In this document: positions 43,286-54,875 of the stretch, piece by piece | Layout: each line of letters starts with the position of its first letter | Position numbering within the stretch: the first letter of the stretch is position 1 | Assembly: GCA_033977485.1 (NCBI GenBank) | Contig: CM066983.1 | Coordinates: 111,505,580-111,569,579 of the forward strand | Direction: 5' to 3' | DNA: 64,000 bases | Origin: Hydrangea macrophylla | Lineage: Eukaryota > Streptophyta > Magnoliopsida > Cornales > Hydrangeaceae | Program-made: the position numbers and the translations under genes | The notes under the pieces: generated by a model | The model's input: the letters and a program-made list of their open reading frames with translations, nothing else | The model's database searches: none | Told to the model about the DNA's origin: nothing

Positions 43286-45779
43286 CTGTTATTTAAAATG
43301 GATTATTTTCGATAGTGTTTCAATTGGGAAAAACTTTTTCTGACTCTGATTTTAATGAATTTTACTTAGGTTTTCGCTGCTATTTTACTTTAAAGGAATT
43401 GGATGAGCCTTGATGGTGTGCCACATGTCCTATTTTTGTGCGTAGAGGGATGGGTCATGATAATTAGCATATGAATCATGAGGCCAGAAGTCTAGAATGT
43501 CAAAGAAGACTTACTAGTGGATATTAAATGAATGAAACATGAATGAAAGAAGACGTAGTGGATATTAAAGAATACGTAGGCCAGAAGTCTTGCTTTATGT
43601 AGTCAATTTATTATTCACTTAATAAAATAAATTATTCTCTTCTAGTAAGAATCTGTGTGGACAATGTTTGCATTATATTATTTATTTAATATTGTGCATG
43701 TGTGTATCTTATTCTACATAGTAGGTGATCTGGTGTGTGGAGTTCGACTTATACACGGAAGATCAGACTATCGGATCTTGTAGAATATAAGATTTTGGTT
43801 TACAATCTTAGATGGGATTTGACACACCATCGGTAGGATTGCAGCATGGTGGTGTAGTAAGTTTGCTTTATTACGGGAAACGACATAGTTTCAACTCATT
43901 TTGCTGGTACATTTTGTGTATAAACGGGACCGACTTCAGGTAATTATCTTTATACTGACTTATAAGATAATTAATACCTCATGGCTATTATGAGTGCTTA
44001 TGCTCTAAATCCTAAGTTAGTTTATAGACACGTACATTTGATATTTACACTTTGATCCCTAAAAGGGTGAGATCCTTAAATGGGTCAATATCTCATTGGA
44101 TTGGGTGACAATATTAATTGTATGGTGGATATTAATTAATGATGGAATCCATGTCTCAATTTTGGGATTGATGATATCCCCTTGAGAAAGCTTATAAGTT
44201 TTGATTATGTCAAACCCTGCAGGTGGATTTTGTATCCGACATATCAAATAAGTTAAGCAGAGCATCTCAATGAATTTTTAGAGATTAATTAAATATGATT
44301 GTCAGTAATTATATTTAATAATATCCTCTCTAATCTTAACATGGGGAGACAATAAGCATTTAATAACATGGAGCTTGAAATATATTTTTTGAGATAAGGT
44401 AGGAGTGTAATTATAATTTTTTAGTGATATGAATTATAATTTATGAAAATAGAAATTTGATTCAATTCGAATTAAACCCTAATTTCATAAGAAAGCCTAT
44501 TCCTTATTGACTTCTTATGGTTTCTATCGTAGCCTATATATATATATATATGATTCTTTGGCTCTCCTCTCAGTTTGCATTTTTCCATATAGAGTATTAA
44601 AACTCGAAATAGAAATGAGAGCATAAAAAAGAAGAGCGCAAAAAAATAAAAGGATTTCGAAAGAGCCCACACTCAGTTCGAGATTCTGGCAGCAGAGGAT
44701 TACGGTAGAAGATTATGAGCTGTTTTCGAGCACGTGTTCTCGATTCATCTACTATAGCAATCCGTTTTTGCAGTTCAATGTAACCTTAATTCCGCCCTTG
44801 TAGGGTTATTGTAGCTTTCACGTAATTTTTTGCAGTACTAATTTATACGCGCTGTCAACGGATTCTAGGAATGCAGTTTCCTGACAGTTATCTAGTGCTT
44901 TAGAGTGTTAGGAATATGCCTTAAAACCAGTTAGTTGGACAGTGGAATATCATAATGCATTTATATTAGTTCATGAGATGCATATTAGACTGAAAATCCT
45001 TAAACATCATTGCATGATTCATTTGTGTATGTGATTACACATGTGAGATATGAATCACAAATCCTTGTTGTCTCAAATAAGTCACAGTGGATGATAAGTC
45101 TGGATAACTTATTAGGTGTACACTAGAGCATGATTAATGTCTATGAGGTAGAATGATGAATCTCATTCATAAGAGTATTTTAACTCTTGGTTAATATTAG
45201 TGCACACGGTGCATTGACGGACCTGAGTTATACATATTGACACCTAAATGCTGTCACCGTCAATAGGAACTCAAACTTGTAGAGGGATACATGTTCTTAA
45301 TCCCGAGACAACTATGGACATAAGTTATAAGCTTGCTTTGACTTACCAATCAGTGAGGTCTTGCAAGATCAACACATGGGTATCTTGGGTAATAAGGTAT
45401 GCAACGTTGGGAACATATATTATCAAGATGGAATTCTTCCCTATTCTGTAAAACGAAGAGTAAGTATTCCCTCGAAAGTGTCACTAGGAGTGATTACCGA
45501 GAGTTGGCCAGCCTTGTCAACAAAGTATTTTGTTGACATGTTTAGTAATCCAAGCATAGTGAATGATACTTGAGGAATATAAGATGTATCTATCTATTTG
45601 GTCGGCAGTATCTTAAAACATACATCCCAATGATTAATACGAATACTGCCTAGTAGATAAACATCCATATCATATTATACAAGTCTAGTAATCGCTTCTG
45701 TATGTGTGATTTTGTTCTTATGCACTGGAGTGTAATTATCATTTAATAGTGGTATAAATGATAATTGATTAAACTGCTG
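43286..45779. other. Unresolved repeat-like DNA
   Basis: No coding similarity. TGTTAGGAATATGCC at 44907 resembles an LTR start. GGAGTGTAATTATAATTTTT at ~44402 recurs as GGAGTGTAATTATCATTTAA at ~45727, suggesting two related copies, the second cut by the CACTA end at 46017. I could not define boundaries. Confidence 0.4.
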
Positions 45780-46017
45780 TCGTAAAGAGTGCCATAAAAG
45801 TTTACTCTTTTTTGGCACTTCATATATCGCTGCAAGAAGTGTAAAAAAAAATCACTTTACCTAGTAGTTTACATAGCGTCGCAAGTATTGTCAGAAAAAC
45901 TACTTTTTCCTGGCACTATTTTACCGCCATTTTGAACTGTTGAGAAAAAGAATCTTTCTCGACAGTTTTTCTAGTGCCGAAAAATAACTGTCGGAAAATT
46001 CCTATTTTCCTATAGTG
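45780..46017. mobile_element. Terminus of a CACTA (En/Spm) element
   Basis: Read leftward from 46017 the sequence is CACTATAGGAAAATAGGAAT, followed by subterminal repeats (CCGACAGTTA, CTGTCGAGAAA, and further TGCCA/GTGCC units back to ~45780). CACTA plus repeated short subterminal motifs is typical. The other end was not found, so the element is either truncated or very large. Confidence 0.6.
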
Positions 46018-46019
46018 TC

Positions 46020-46025
46020 ACTTTA

Positions 46026-46056
<31 letters not shown>

Positions 46057-46475
46057 CTTTGTGCTTTCAAAAGTGGACACTTAACCCCATGTGGTTTCGG
46101 ACTAAAGTGAAACTATTAAGATTTCCCTTAAAATTGATGAAAATTCTAAAAGTGGCTAAAAATAGTAACACTTAACCCCCTTTGTGAAATTAATTTTGGG
46201 GCTAATTCTCTACGTGGGGATAATGTTGTTATTCAACCTGCTTGTGTGGGGCTAATTTTTAACACAAAATCCCTTTGGGGGCTAATTTGGGGTTAACTGC
46301 CTATGCGAGGTTAATTTTTACACTTAAAACTCCTATGTGAGGCTGATTTTAACACTAAATCTCGACGTGGGGCTATTTTGAGAGAAATTTTTGGCAGTTT
46401 CATTTTGGTCCAAAATCACAAAGGGGTTAAGTGTCCACTTTTGAACCACATGGGGGTAAAATAAAAATTGTCGGA
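46020..46475. mobile_element. Foldback element related to that at 5893
   Basis: Imperfect arms of ~75 bp share AAAGTGGACACTTAACCCC and its complement, plus the ACTAAAGTGAAAC motif seen in the 5893 element. The middle holds about five imperfect GGGGCTAATTTT repeats. A 28-C run sits at the left end (46026-46053). Confidence 0.6.
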
Positions 46476-46802
46476 TCCACAAGGGATAAAATGTAATTAA
46501 CTCTAAAAAATAAGGGAGGTTGATGATATTATTCAAAATTTGGGGTAGGTTTTTGATATTAGGCCAAACCTCGGGAAATGTAATGATATTTACCCTAAAC
46601 TCTAATAAAAAGAGAACTCGCAACAACTATCATGTGCCGACCATTATGATTAGCCAGGTTACCTTTACTTATGCTGAGAGCTTGGTTAGGACATGTTTGG
46701 GGTAGCTTAATGTAATACCCAGTATTTTCATTTGTACTTTTATACCCTTTTGATATTAATAAGATTCAGTGTGCTTGTCTTTTCATTTCCTGGAATTTCA
46801 TC

Positions 46803-47049
46803 TTCGAGCGATCGAACCTCCTTCGATCGATCGAAGAAAATCGAGCCCACTTCAATCGATCGAGGCTCTGTCGACCTGAATTATGACGTGTCCCTTTTTC
46901 TTAAGTGATTGAACTACTCTCAATCGATCGAACCCTGACCGACATGTTTTCAATCGATCGAACCCACTTCGATCGATCGAACTTTGTATTATTAGTATAC
47001 GTGTTCTGCCAACTGCCCTTTCTCTTTCCCTATATATATATATATGTTA

Positions 47050-47081
<32 letters not shown>

Positions 47082-47632
47082 ACGGTTGCTGAATTTTGAG
47101 AGAGTTAGAGAGAGAGGGATGTATATAGTTTATATATACACACACTTATATATATATACACACACACCCGATTATATATATATATATACACAAACACTCC
47201 CTCACATACACTCCGGCCAGCAAGAGAAGAGAAAGAGAGGAGCAGAAGAGAGGAAACAGAGAGGGAGAAGAGAAAGAGGAAATGAGACCACCCTGAGATC
47301 ACTCGCGACCACCCCGAGCTCGCCGGCATTGTTGACTTTAACGGTGAGTGTCTATACTCACTTAGTAGCATAGATATGTTCGTATATATGTGTTTTGACA
47401 AGATAGAACGGACCCTGAACGTGCGTGAATGGTCCAGTTCAAATTCTGGAATAATACTGCGTTCAATCGATCGAAGAGTGTTCGAGCGATCGAACACAGC
47501 CCATTATCAATCGATCGAAGTAACTTTAATCAATCGAACTTAGCTTTTCCTCAATCGATCGAAATGACTTCGATCGATCGAACGTTACTTTTTTCAATCG
47601 ATTGAAATGACTTTAATCGATCGAATATATCA
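46803..47632. repeat. Two clusters of TCGATCGA palindromes
   Basis: 46803-46985 and 47460-47632 each hold several copies of TTCGATCGATCGAA-type words (for example CAATCGATCGAA, GAGCGATCGAAC). They are arranged in pairs like the CAGTCGACTG cluster at 42989. Between them is a CT/GA-rich leader-like stretch with (TG)n at 47053-47082. Confidence 0.9.
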
Positions 47633-48082
47633 TAATGTTAAATGTTTAGTTGTTTTATACCTGTTGAACTATTAACCTGTTTATTATCATATGTTGATGT
47701 TGGAAAGCTATATTGGAATAATACACACATGGAATAATGGATTAAAGCATTAAATAATGGAACCATTCGGTTAATATGGAGATAATAATGAGAAGCTGAC
47801 GTGCATAGTAGTAGGTCTATCGACCGTAGAGGTCAATATTATTTATGTTGGTGCGTATGATTGCGGTCGCTAAGATTGTATGATATTAGTGTGAGATCCC
47901 CAGGGTGCTGGGATAGGATTAGGACTATGTGTCAGGGCAGAATATGATAGAGTTGGACTTCGTGTCAAGTTTGACGTATGATACAGTTGGACTGCGTGTC
48001 TTGGGAGGTTGTGCGATGTAGGACTTTGTGTCAAGGTTAATATATCCGGGCTGATGGCCGTAATGTTCTGGGGCTAGAGTGC

Positions 48083-48083
48083 C

Positions 48084-48142
<59 letters not shown>
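48083..48142. repeat. (TAG)n microsatellite
   Basis: About twenty TAG units, one interrupted near the 3' end. Confidence 0.95.
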
Positions 48143-48239
48143 TGTAGTATATTGGGGCTGCGTGATGTCATAGTATTGCGGAGCTGTGTGTGGATGTATT
48201 GCTATGTGCTGTAGAATTACTGAGCGCTGTGGTATATAG

Positions 48240-48400
48240 CTGTGTGCGATAGTAAAGTTGTGTGCAGTAGTAAAGTTGTGTGCAATAGTAAAGCTGTGTG
48301 CGGTAGTAAAGTTGTGTGCAGTAGTAAAGCTATGCGCGATAGTAAAGCTATGTGCGGTAGTAAAGCTGTGTGCGATGGTATAGTTGTGTGCGGTAGTATT
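48240..48400. repeat. 18-bp minisatellite
   Basis: About nine copies of an 18-bp unit close to GTGTGCGGTAGTAAAGCT, then a more diverged series (GAGTGCTGTGGAGCTAAG) to ~48520. The unit length keeps a cysteine/serine/lysine frame (48242-48475) open, which I regard as spurious. Confidence 0.9.
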
Positions 48401-48880
48401 GCTGAGTGTTGTGGAGCTAAGTACTGTGATATAGTAAAGCTGAGTGCTGTGGAGCTAAGTGTTGTGATATTTTAGAGCTGAGTGCTGTGAAGCTAAGTGT
48501 TGTGGTGTAACGGAGCTAAGTGTTGTATTATATTCGGGCTATGTGGTGTATTGCATTAGGGCTGTTGGCCGTATTATATCAGGGCAGATTGGCCGAAACA
48601 GTAGGATTGTGGGACTACGTGTCTGATTTATGTGATAGGGCATGGGACTTCATGTCGAGTGTCACAGACCATAGGTATAGGACTGTATGTCTGATTAATG
48701 TGGACCCAAGAGTCTATGTAATGTGTGAGATTTGATTGGGATGGCGTCCGTTGTTATATTGAGTTAGTGCATACATGCATGCGCACGATGAGATAATCTT
48801 TTTAGTGATGTCGTTGCTTTATATGCTGCTTATCTATAGATACTCTGTTAGTATTTGCTTTCACTCGACTTTCGTAGTTG

Positions 48881-49021
48881 ATGGCGTTTATGCCATTGGA
48901 TATTCGACATCCAGTTGGTCAAGGTTATGAGTATACAGAAGATGAATACATGGACAGGGGTTTTAAGGATGGAGTCTACGATGACGGAGGCTATGCTGAT
49001 GCTGACTACTACGCAAGTTGA
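48881..49021 (+). CDS. Small acidic ORF near the 3' end of solo LTR C
   Basis: 46 codons, MAFMPLDIRHPVGQG..., rich in D, Y, E and G and ending DADYYAS. It lies where LTRs A and B have the micro-ORFs ending YDYAN and follows an acceptor-like TTTCGTAG. Function and translation are unknown. Confidence 0.3.
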   Translation: MAFMPLDIRHPVGQGYEYTEDEYMDRGFKDGVYDDGGYADADYYAS

Positions 49022-49335
49022 AGACCTGAAGCTTCGTCGTAGTTAATTTATGTCTATGTTTTAGAGACTTCTATTTTAGTTATGTTTGTATCGGCGTATG
49101 TTGCCGTAATTCATTATTTACGTTTCTGTAAACACTCGTGGCTTTGTAATAGCTTAGTATTACAGTTTGACTTTATATATTGAACTTAGAATTTCCCAAT
49201 GCGTGGTTTGAATCATTATTCTGATGGTTTGACTTTGGTTATGGAAAATATGGTGACTTTCAACTGTCATGGCCTACGGGTCTAAAAAAGGAATTTATTT
49301 TCTCTATTTTTGCTACTGCGGAGCGTGACTCTTAA

Positions 49336-49739
49336 GCTTTGTGATTATGATAGTTTTGTTATAACTTTTGTAATTGTAGATTGTGATCATACTAGATTTT
49401 GATAGTTGTGGTGTTTGGATAATGTGTTGTAAAAGTGGTTATAATGTAAAAATATATTATATAAGTGTTTGGTTACCTAAAAGCAAAAGTGGTTTGAATC
49501 TCCAAAAGACAATTGTGCCATTGTCTGGTATTATTAGGCCCCATTTGGCAGGTCAGATAAAACTGTCAGATATGACAAGATAAAATATAATCAGGTAGGA
49601 TAGTAATCATGTTGAATAAGATGTAATAAGGTCCTATGTTGTGCTGGATAAAATAATCGAATAAGATGTTATATCGTAATCATCTGTTTGGTTGTATTCG
49701 GTTATAAGTTCTGGATAATAACTAAATTATTGCTTTTTA

Positions 49740-49777
<38 letters not shown>

Positions 49778-50239
49778 GAATAACACCCAAAAAAATTGTA
49801 TATCTTGAATAAGCATGTGTAAATCAAATAATATGTCCCAGAATAAGTGATCTGGGCAAAAAAAAAAAAAAAAAAAGCTATCTAGAAAAAAAGAAAAAAA
49901 ATATGTCCCAGAAAGTTATCCCAAACTCTTAATCCCACATAATAATACCCCCTCCCCCTTATAGGTTAGAGTTATCCCATTCTCTATGGATTGTCCGATG
50001 GGGCCATCACATGCATGATAGGATGAAAGTTACAATAGTTTATTTTGTTATGCATACTATTGACTACTAATAAAATTAAATAATAAAATAATTAATTGTT
50101 AAGAAAAATATCCTTTTATTAATTTATTGGGATACTTAATATATAGTCCATTATAGCCACCCATTTTAGAAATTGGTCCCTAGTATAACACAACTTAAGA
50201 ATTAGTCCCTCACTTATTTTGAGGACCAAAATACTCTAA
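49336..50239. other. Intergenic
   Basis: (CA)n at ~49744-49770 and A runs at ~49859-49876. No gene or complete repeat. Confidence 0.5.
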
Positions 50240-50241
50240 TA

Positions 50242-50533
50242 CTCCCTCCGTCCCATAATAAGTGTCCACTTCCTTTTTGCACAATGTTTAAGAAATTTGT
50301 ATTATATTAATTTTTTTGGTTCATTAAAGGGTCACTTTCCAAATTTACCCTTAGATGTGATGGGTGTTTGACTTTTTGTTTGTTTTGAGACCACAAATAA
50401 ATGCTACTTTGTCTTTATTATAAGGGTAGTTTTGGAAAGTAAGTAAAAGCTATATGCCAATTTAGGAAAGTGGACACTTATTGTGGTACATCCAAAAAAG
50501 GAAATGTGGACACTTATTGTGGGACGGAGGGAG
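50242..50533. mobile_element. Stowaway-type MITE (Tc1/mariner)
   Basis: The ends CTCCCTCCGTCCCATAATAA and complement are the classic Stowaway terminus. They are flanked by TA on both sides (50240-50241 and 50534-50535). 292 bp with strong fold-back. Confidence 0.96.
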
Positions 50534-50535
50534 TA

Positions 50536-51749
50536 TTATAATATACTAGCATGTATCCCGCGCAATGCGCGGATACGTTATTGTAATAATGTTATCTCAC
50601 TCTACAAAATCATAATATCATGATTAAGTGGTAATTTTAAAATTGGAAAACTAATTAGTCTTACAAATAATTCCATTAATTTCACCCCTAAGGAGAAACC
50701 CCAGTAGAGATCAGTAGCTTCATTTATGCTCTATTAGTAACTTAATGGCAATTCATGAATTCTATCACGAATGGGCATAACTACAACTCAATATCTTTTA
50801 AAAAAAATTAAAATTAAAAAAAAAACAAACAAACACATACACACACACATCACAGATAAAATAATAATCGATGTGCTCCACTACGCTTTGAGAATAAAAA
50901 TCCATTTAGAATGAAGCTGCAAAAGTTTACAAAGCAAAGAAATTATGGGTGCATTACAAATTTTGAATCAAAATCGAACCGGCCAAACTGATCTAATAGT
51001 CGATTTACTAAGACAGACGCGTTTTACCTTAAATAAAAAAAGGACTTAAACCAAAAATAACCGAAAAAATTGATAAATCCAAAGACACTGACCAAACTGA
51101 ACCTCATTGGTCGATGTTAAAAATACCCTAAAACAGTCCAAATCAACCCATTTACACCCCTAAAAGAATCCATTATGTGCACATATGTTAGATTTCTATG
51201 AAATCAAATTGTTTGAGCAAGAGGTTTAGATCCATAAGCATTAGGTAAAAGTGGCAGCCACAACCATGGAAGACCCGATATACAAATTTATGGTTTAAAT
51301 TCTTATATTTTCTTAAAATATCATAAAGTTTCAGTTGAAAAATTATACTTACATCCTTGTGACAGTTATATATCTTGACCCACAAGGTACCAAAATGATC
51401 AATAGCTAGAATGGTTTTAAATTATACCTGATTAATTTATGATACCTATAATTGCAAAAAAAAAAACATAAAACATAAAACAAAACAAAATTCTCTAGGA
51501 TCGTATGATGATGTTATGCAACCAGCACCTGAATTAGAAAAAAAAAAAGTGCCTAGATGAGTGGGCACACCTTAGTCTTCTTTATAATCTGATCCATAAT
51601 ATTGTCCCACTGTCACATGTATTGAGAACCAAATTTGAGATCATTTTTAGGAACCATAGTACTGCTACTCATATTAAATCGATGACAATAAATTAACCTC
51701 ATTGTTACTGTTCAATAAGAACATCAATGGAAATGGGGAGAATTCTATG
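50536..51749. other. Intergenic
   Basis: Immediately after the Stowaway copy, CATGTATCCCGCGCAATGCG followed by CGGATACG is a short palindromic motif common in plant repeats. Nothing else is supported to 51749. Confidence 0.4.
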
Positions 51750-52040
51750 ATATGACCTAAGTAGCAGTACAATGTTTTGACACTTAGGTACAACGCTTTG
51801 AGACCTAAACAAAACCACTATGGATACAATGTTTGGAGATATGGTACAATATTTTGCGACCAAAACAAAATGACTATGGGTACCATATTTTAAGAGTTGG
51901 GTACAATACTTTTGAGACTTGGGTACAATTTTTTGAGAACTAAACAAAACCACTATGGGTGTGTTGTTTGTGACATGGGTAAACTTTGTGGAGATCCAAA
52001 CACAACTGCTACGGGTACATTATTGGGTACAATTTTTTAG
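51750..52040. repeat. Degenerate tandem repeat, TACAATNTTTTGAGAC motif
   Basis: Variants of GGTACAATATTTTGAGACC and AACAAAACCACTATGGGTAC alternate at least four times, with periods near 30 and 65-70 bp. Confidence 0.75.
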
Positions 52041-52208
52041 GAGTAATGCTATGCTTCCCAATTTTTATATCCTAATGTTGTGTCCCAATACATGTGGATG
52101 TGAGACTACCTTGAGACTATTTCAATATCTTCAAATGAAAATCAATTGGATCCACTGCTACATGTGCTAGAAAACCTATTTAGGATATAAATTTGGGAAG
52201 AATAGAGT
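52041..52208. mobile_element. MITE, GAGTAATGCTATGCTTCCC family, copy 4
   Basis: Left end GAGTAATGCTATGCTTCCCA is the best-preserved terminus of the family. The right end has AAATTTGGGAAGAATAGAG. The interior includes CCAATACATGTGGATG and CACTGCTACATGTGCTAG. No clean TSD was seen. Confidence 0.8.
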
Positions 52209-52490
52209 TTATTGTTTTTGAAGCCTGAAAAGGACATTTGACTGTCAACGATTTCAAATGGTCCATTTGAATGGTGTTAACTGGTACTTATAGCCTTGTT
52301 TGGCTACTGTCTATTGTCTCAATAGAGAGAAGGGAGGCTAATAGCCAATAAATGATGCCACATGTCAACACCATATTACTTCATTCTCTCACCTTCCACT
52401 TTTAAGTGTACTAATAGATATGTGTGTGTGTGGTAACTGTCATCCAAATCTTCCTCCAAATCTCCTCTCTCTCTCTCTCTCTAAGTCAAG

Positions 52491-52710
52491 ATGAATGACC
52501 TGATGACAAAATTGTTCACCAGCTATGTAGATCTAAAGAAAGAGGCCATGAAAGACCTCGAAGCCAGTCCACATTCGGATGTTCAGATGACTTGGGCAAC
52601 CCAGATGAACCGCAACTTCATCATATTATTGCAAGACGCATAGAAGGTGAAGAAGAGATCGGGTCAATTCGGGACGTATTGGGTCGCCTACACGAACAAA
52701 CAGTGCTTGC
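52491..52710 (+). pseudogene. 5' fragment of a KNOLLE/SYP11-type syntaxin gene
   Basis: The ATG frame reads MNDLMTKLFTSYVDLKKEAM and continues with KDLEASPHSD before stopping at a TAG (52641-52643). This is very like the N-terminus of the plant cytokinesis syntaxins (KNOLLE/SYP111 and SYP112). From about 52645 a shifted frame continues with GSIRDVLGRLHEQ, the next recognisable syntaxin segment (in family members roughly residues 40-60), with some sequence in between lost. A CT-rich leader-like stretch precedes the ATG (52465-52485). The Habc core, SNARE motif and membrane anchor are absent. The fragment ends abruptly at T-rich tandem repeats. It cannot make a working SNARE. Whether it was carried here by a transposon or is the stump of an old local copy is unclear. 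Confidence 0.8.
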
Positions 52711-52714
52711 CTTT

Positions 52715-53375
52715 TTTTTTTCCCTTCTTCCCATCAATTGTAATTTTTTTGTTAATATTCCAAAATTCTGTATTTGTAAAAATTCTTACAAAAAAGATGA
52801 GAAATTTCTTTTTGAAAATGAACCAAAAATAAAGGAAAGAAATTTCTCACCAAAATCTCCGTGAATAAACTGATTGTCAGAACAAGAATAAGAAATTACT
52901 CACTTTGTTATACACCATTCAGTCACAAATTTTTATTAATTTTTTTTCCATTTTTTTCCTTCTTCCCATGAATTATAATTTTTTGGCTAATATTCCAAAA
53001 ATCGGTATTTGTAAAATTTTTTACAAAAAAAAGGTGAGAAGATTCTTTTTGAAAATGAACAAAAAAAAGGTGGGAAATTTTTCACCAAAATCTTCGTGGA
53101 TAAACTAATTGTCTGAACAAGAATAAGAAATCACTCACTTTGTTATATATCATTCAATCTCAAAAAAAATTTCCCCATTTTTTTCCCTCTTCCCATCAAT
53201 TGTAATTTTTTTTGTTGATATTCCAAAAATCTGTATTTGTAAAACTTCTTACAAAAAATGTGAGAAAATACTTTTTGAAAATGAAACAAAAAAAAAAGGT
53301 GAGAAATTTCTTTTTAAAAATGAGCAATAAAAAAAGGTGAGAAATTTCTTTTTGAAAATGAACAATTAAAAAGAT
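52715..53375. repeat. Three tandem ~230-bp repeats
   Basis: CTTCTTCCCATCAATTGTAA-type starts occur near 52724, 52959 and 53187. Each is followed by TATTCCAAAA, TCTGTATTTGTAAAA and GAGAAATTTCTTTTTGAAAA. The third unit is followed by short repeats of GGTGAGAAATTTCTTTTT. The array abuts the syntaxin fragment. Confidence 0.85.
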
Positions 53376-53547
53376 GTGAGATATCTGGTATATGATCCAT
53401 GACAATTTTAAATTTTGTAAGCATGCATTATATGTGAATATGTTATCAGCAGTAACATGTCTTTTGTATTTCGTTCAAACATATTCATTACTAGATGATC
53501 TCATTAGAATCAAGATATAAAAAGTGTACTTTACTTTTCTAAAGATT

Positions 53548-54832
53548 TGTAGTAGTGAAAGTAAAGGTCGAACCCACAGAGATTGCTAATTTTTATCCTT
53601 TAATTAATAAAATATAATCTATTTAGTTATAAGAAAATCAAAAGTTTGATTGTTTTGGTTTTCACTATGAAATTAAGCTATGGAATTATGAAAATAACTA
53701 CTAAAATTTAATCTAAGTAAACTACTATGCTAAATTGATAATTGATTTAAATATGCGTAGATGAGATCTAGGATTACAAATCCACCACTAACTATGCATC
53801 GGGAGTCTAGACTTTCTATTCTAAGTTCTATGTTTGGACAGTTATGATCTATCGTAGCTACAAGCCCAATAGCATCGTCAAGAGGATATTGTTAGTTCAA
53901 CCTAAGCATAATACATCTATGGTTCACATGAATTATCTACCTATAACTAGGGTGTAGCATAACTCATCTTTCCTAAGCATGGATTATAAAATATGTAAAC
54001 ATCACAATCACATAAGCACTATTGTATGTAAATACTCCTATCAATCACAGAAATCAAGGATTATTGAGTTCAATAAGCATAAGAAAAAATCTAAGACAAG
54101 AATAGATCCAAAATACTCTTGATTATTAACATTAAAAATTGATTATATATAAATAATCCACCAACATACAATCACTATCTAATACATAAAATCCTAAAAT
54201 AGAAAAGCATAGAATTCCCCCTTTACATAGCTAGGGTTTCATTGAAACCCCAGATTAGGAGTTTAGTTGTACATGGTGGTTGAAAGCATGAAGATTGAGT
54301 TGATGGTATCCATTAGAGACCTTCAAGCTTACTCTTCTCCTCCCTCTTGCCTTCCAAAGTCTTCAATGAATGAAGGTGTCACCCCCTTTTACATTAAGAA
54401 TGAGATATATATAGTTATAGAGAGATTAGGAGGGTTTTCCTAAACCTAATCTCACTAAAACTGCTAAAATTTGCATTTTGGACGTAATTGGACAATTTCG
54501 TCCACGTAGGGGTCTTCAGCTCTTCAAAATACACGTTTGATGTTTTTTCGTATGGATCGCTCGAGCGGACTGCGCGAGCGCGTAAAAGGGGAGGTCACGC
54601 GAGCGGGCCGCTCGCGCGATTTCCTAGGTTTCGCGCGAGCAGACCGCGCGCGCGATTTGGCTTTTTTTGCTTCTTTCTTCCCTCTTTTTCACCCCATTTA
54701 ACCGAAAATCCTTGCTTTTTCCTAAAACCTGATAGAAAATGGAAAACAAAGTAAAATTACACAAAAACAGGATAAAAACGACTAACAAATGTGAATTAAG
54801 GCGTATAATTAGGATTTGTTCTCTTCCGATCA
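53548..54832 (-). repeat. Probable 3' LTR of the Athila-like element
   Basis: On the minus strand it starts TGATCGGAAGAG directly after a G-rich polypurine tract. It may end ...TTCACTACTACA at 53548, after GGTTCGACCTTTACTTTC, a sequence usual near the ends of Athila-type LTRs. It contains a cluster of GCGCGAGCGG palindromes (54555-54655). The partner LTR lies outside the window, so the lower boundary is an estimate. Confidence 0.6.
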
Positions 54833-54875
54833 CACCCCCCAAACCTACATTTTGCTAGTCCTCGAGCAAAAAGAA
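54833..54875 (-). other. Polypurine tract before the 3' LTR
   Basis: Minus-strand GGTTTGGGGGGTG preceded by TTTGCTCGAGGACTAGCAAA. This is the characteristic sequence just before the 3' LTR in Athila/Tat-group gypsy elements. Confidence 0.75.

Larger units (their letters stand above)
46711..49330 (+). mobile_element. Solo LTR C (related family), 2.62 kb
   Basis: Begins TGTAATACCCAGTATTTTC and ends GCGGAGCGTGACT (expected final A mutated to T). A perfect 5-bp duplication cttaa flanks it at 46706-46710 and 49331-49335. The 3' end (GTCATGGCCTACGGGTCTAA) is alignable with the ends of LTRs A and B. It contains two TCGATCGA clusters, TG and TA microsatellites, a (TAG)n run and an 18-bp minisatellite. 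Confidence 0.9.

Noticed and set aside
45347..45351. atcag as the right-hand target duplication of LTR D (left copy 38749-38753)
   Set aside because: It follows a CA but would give an LTR of ~4 kb after removing B and include unrelated sequence. A 5-bp match is expected by chance over this distance.
48242..48475. Cysteine/serine/lysine repeat protein
   Set aside because: A by-product of an 18-bp minisatellite inside a solo LTR; no other coding evidence.
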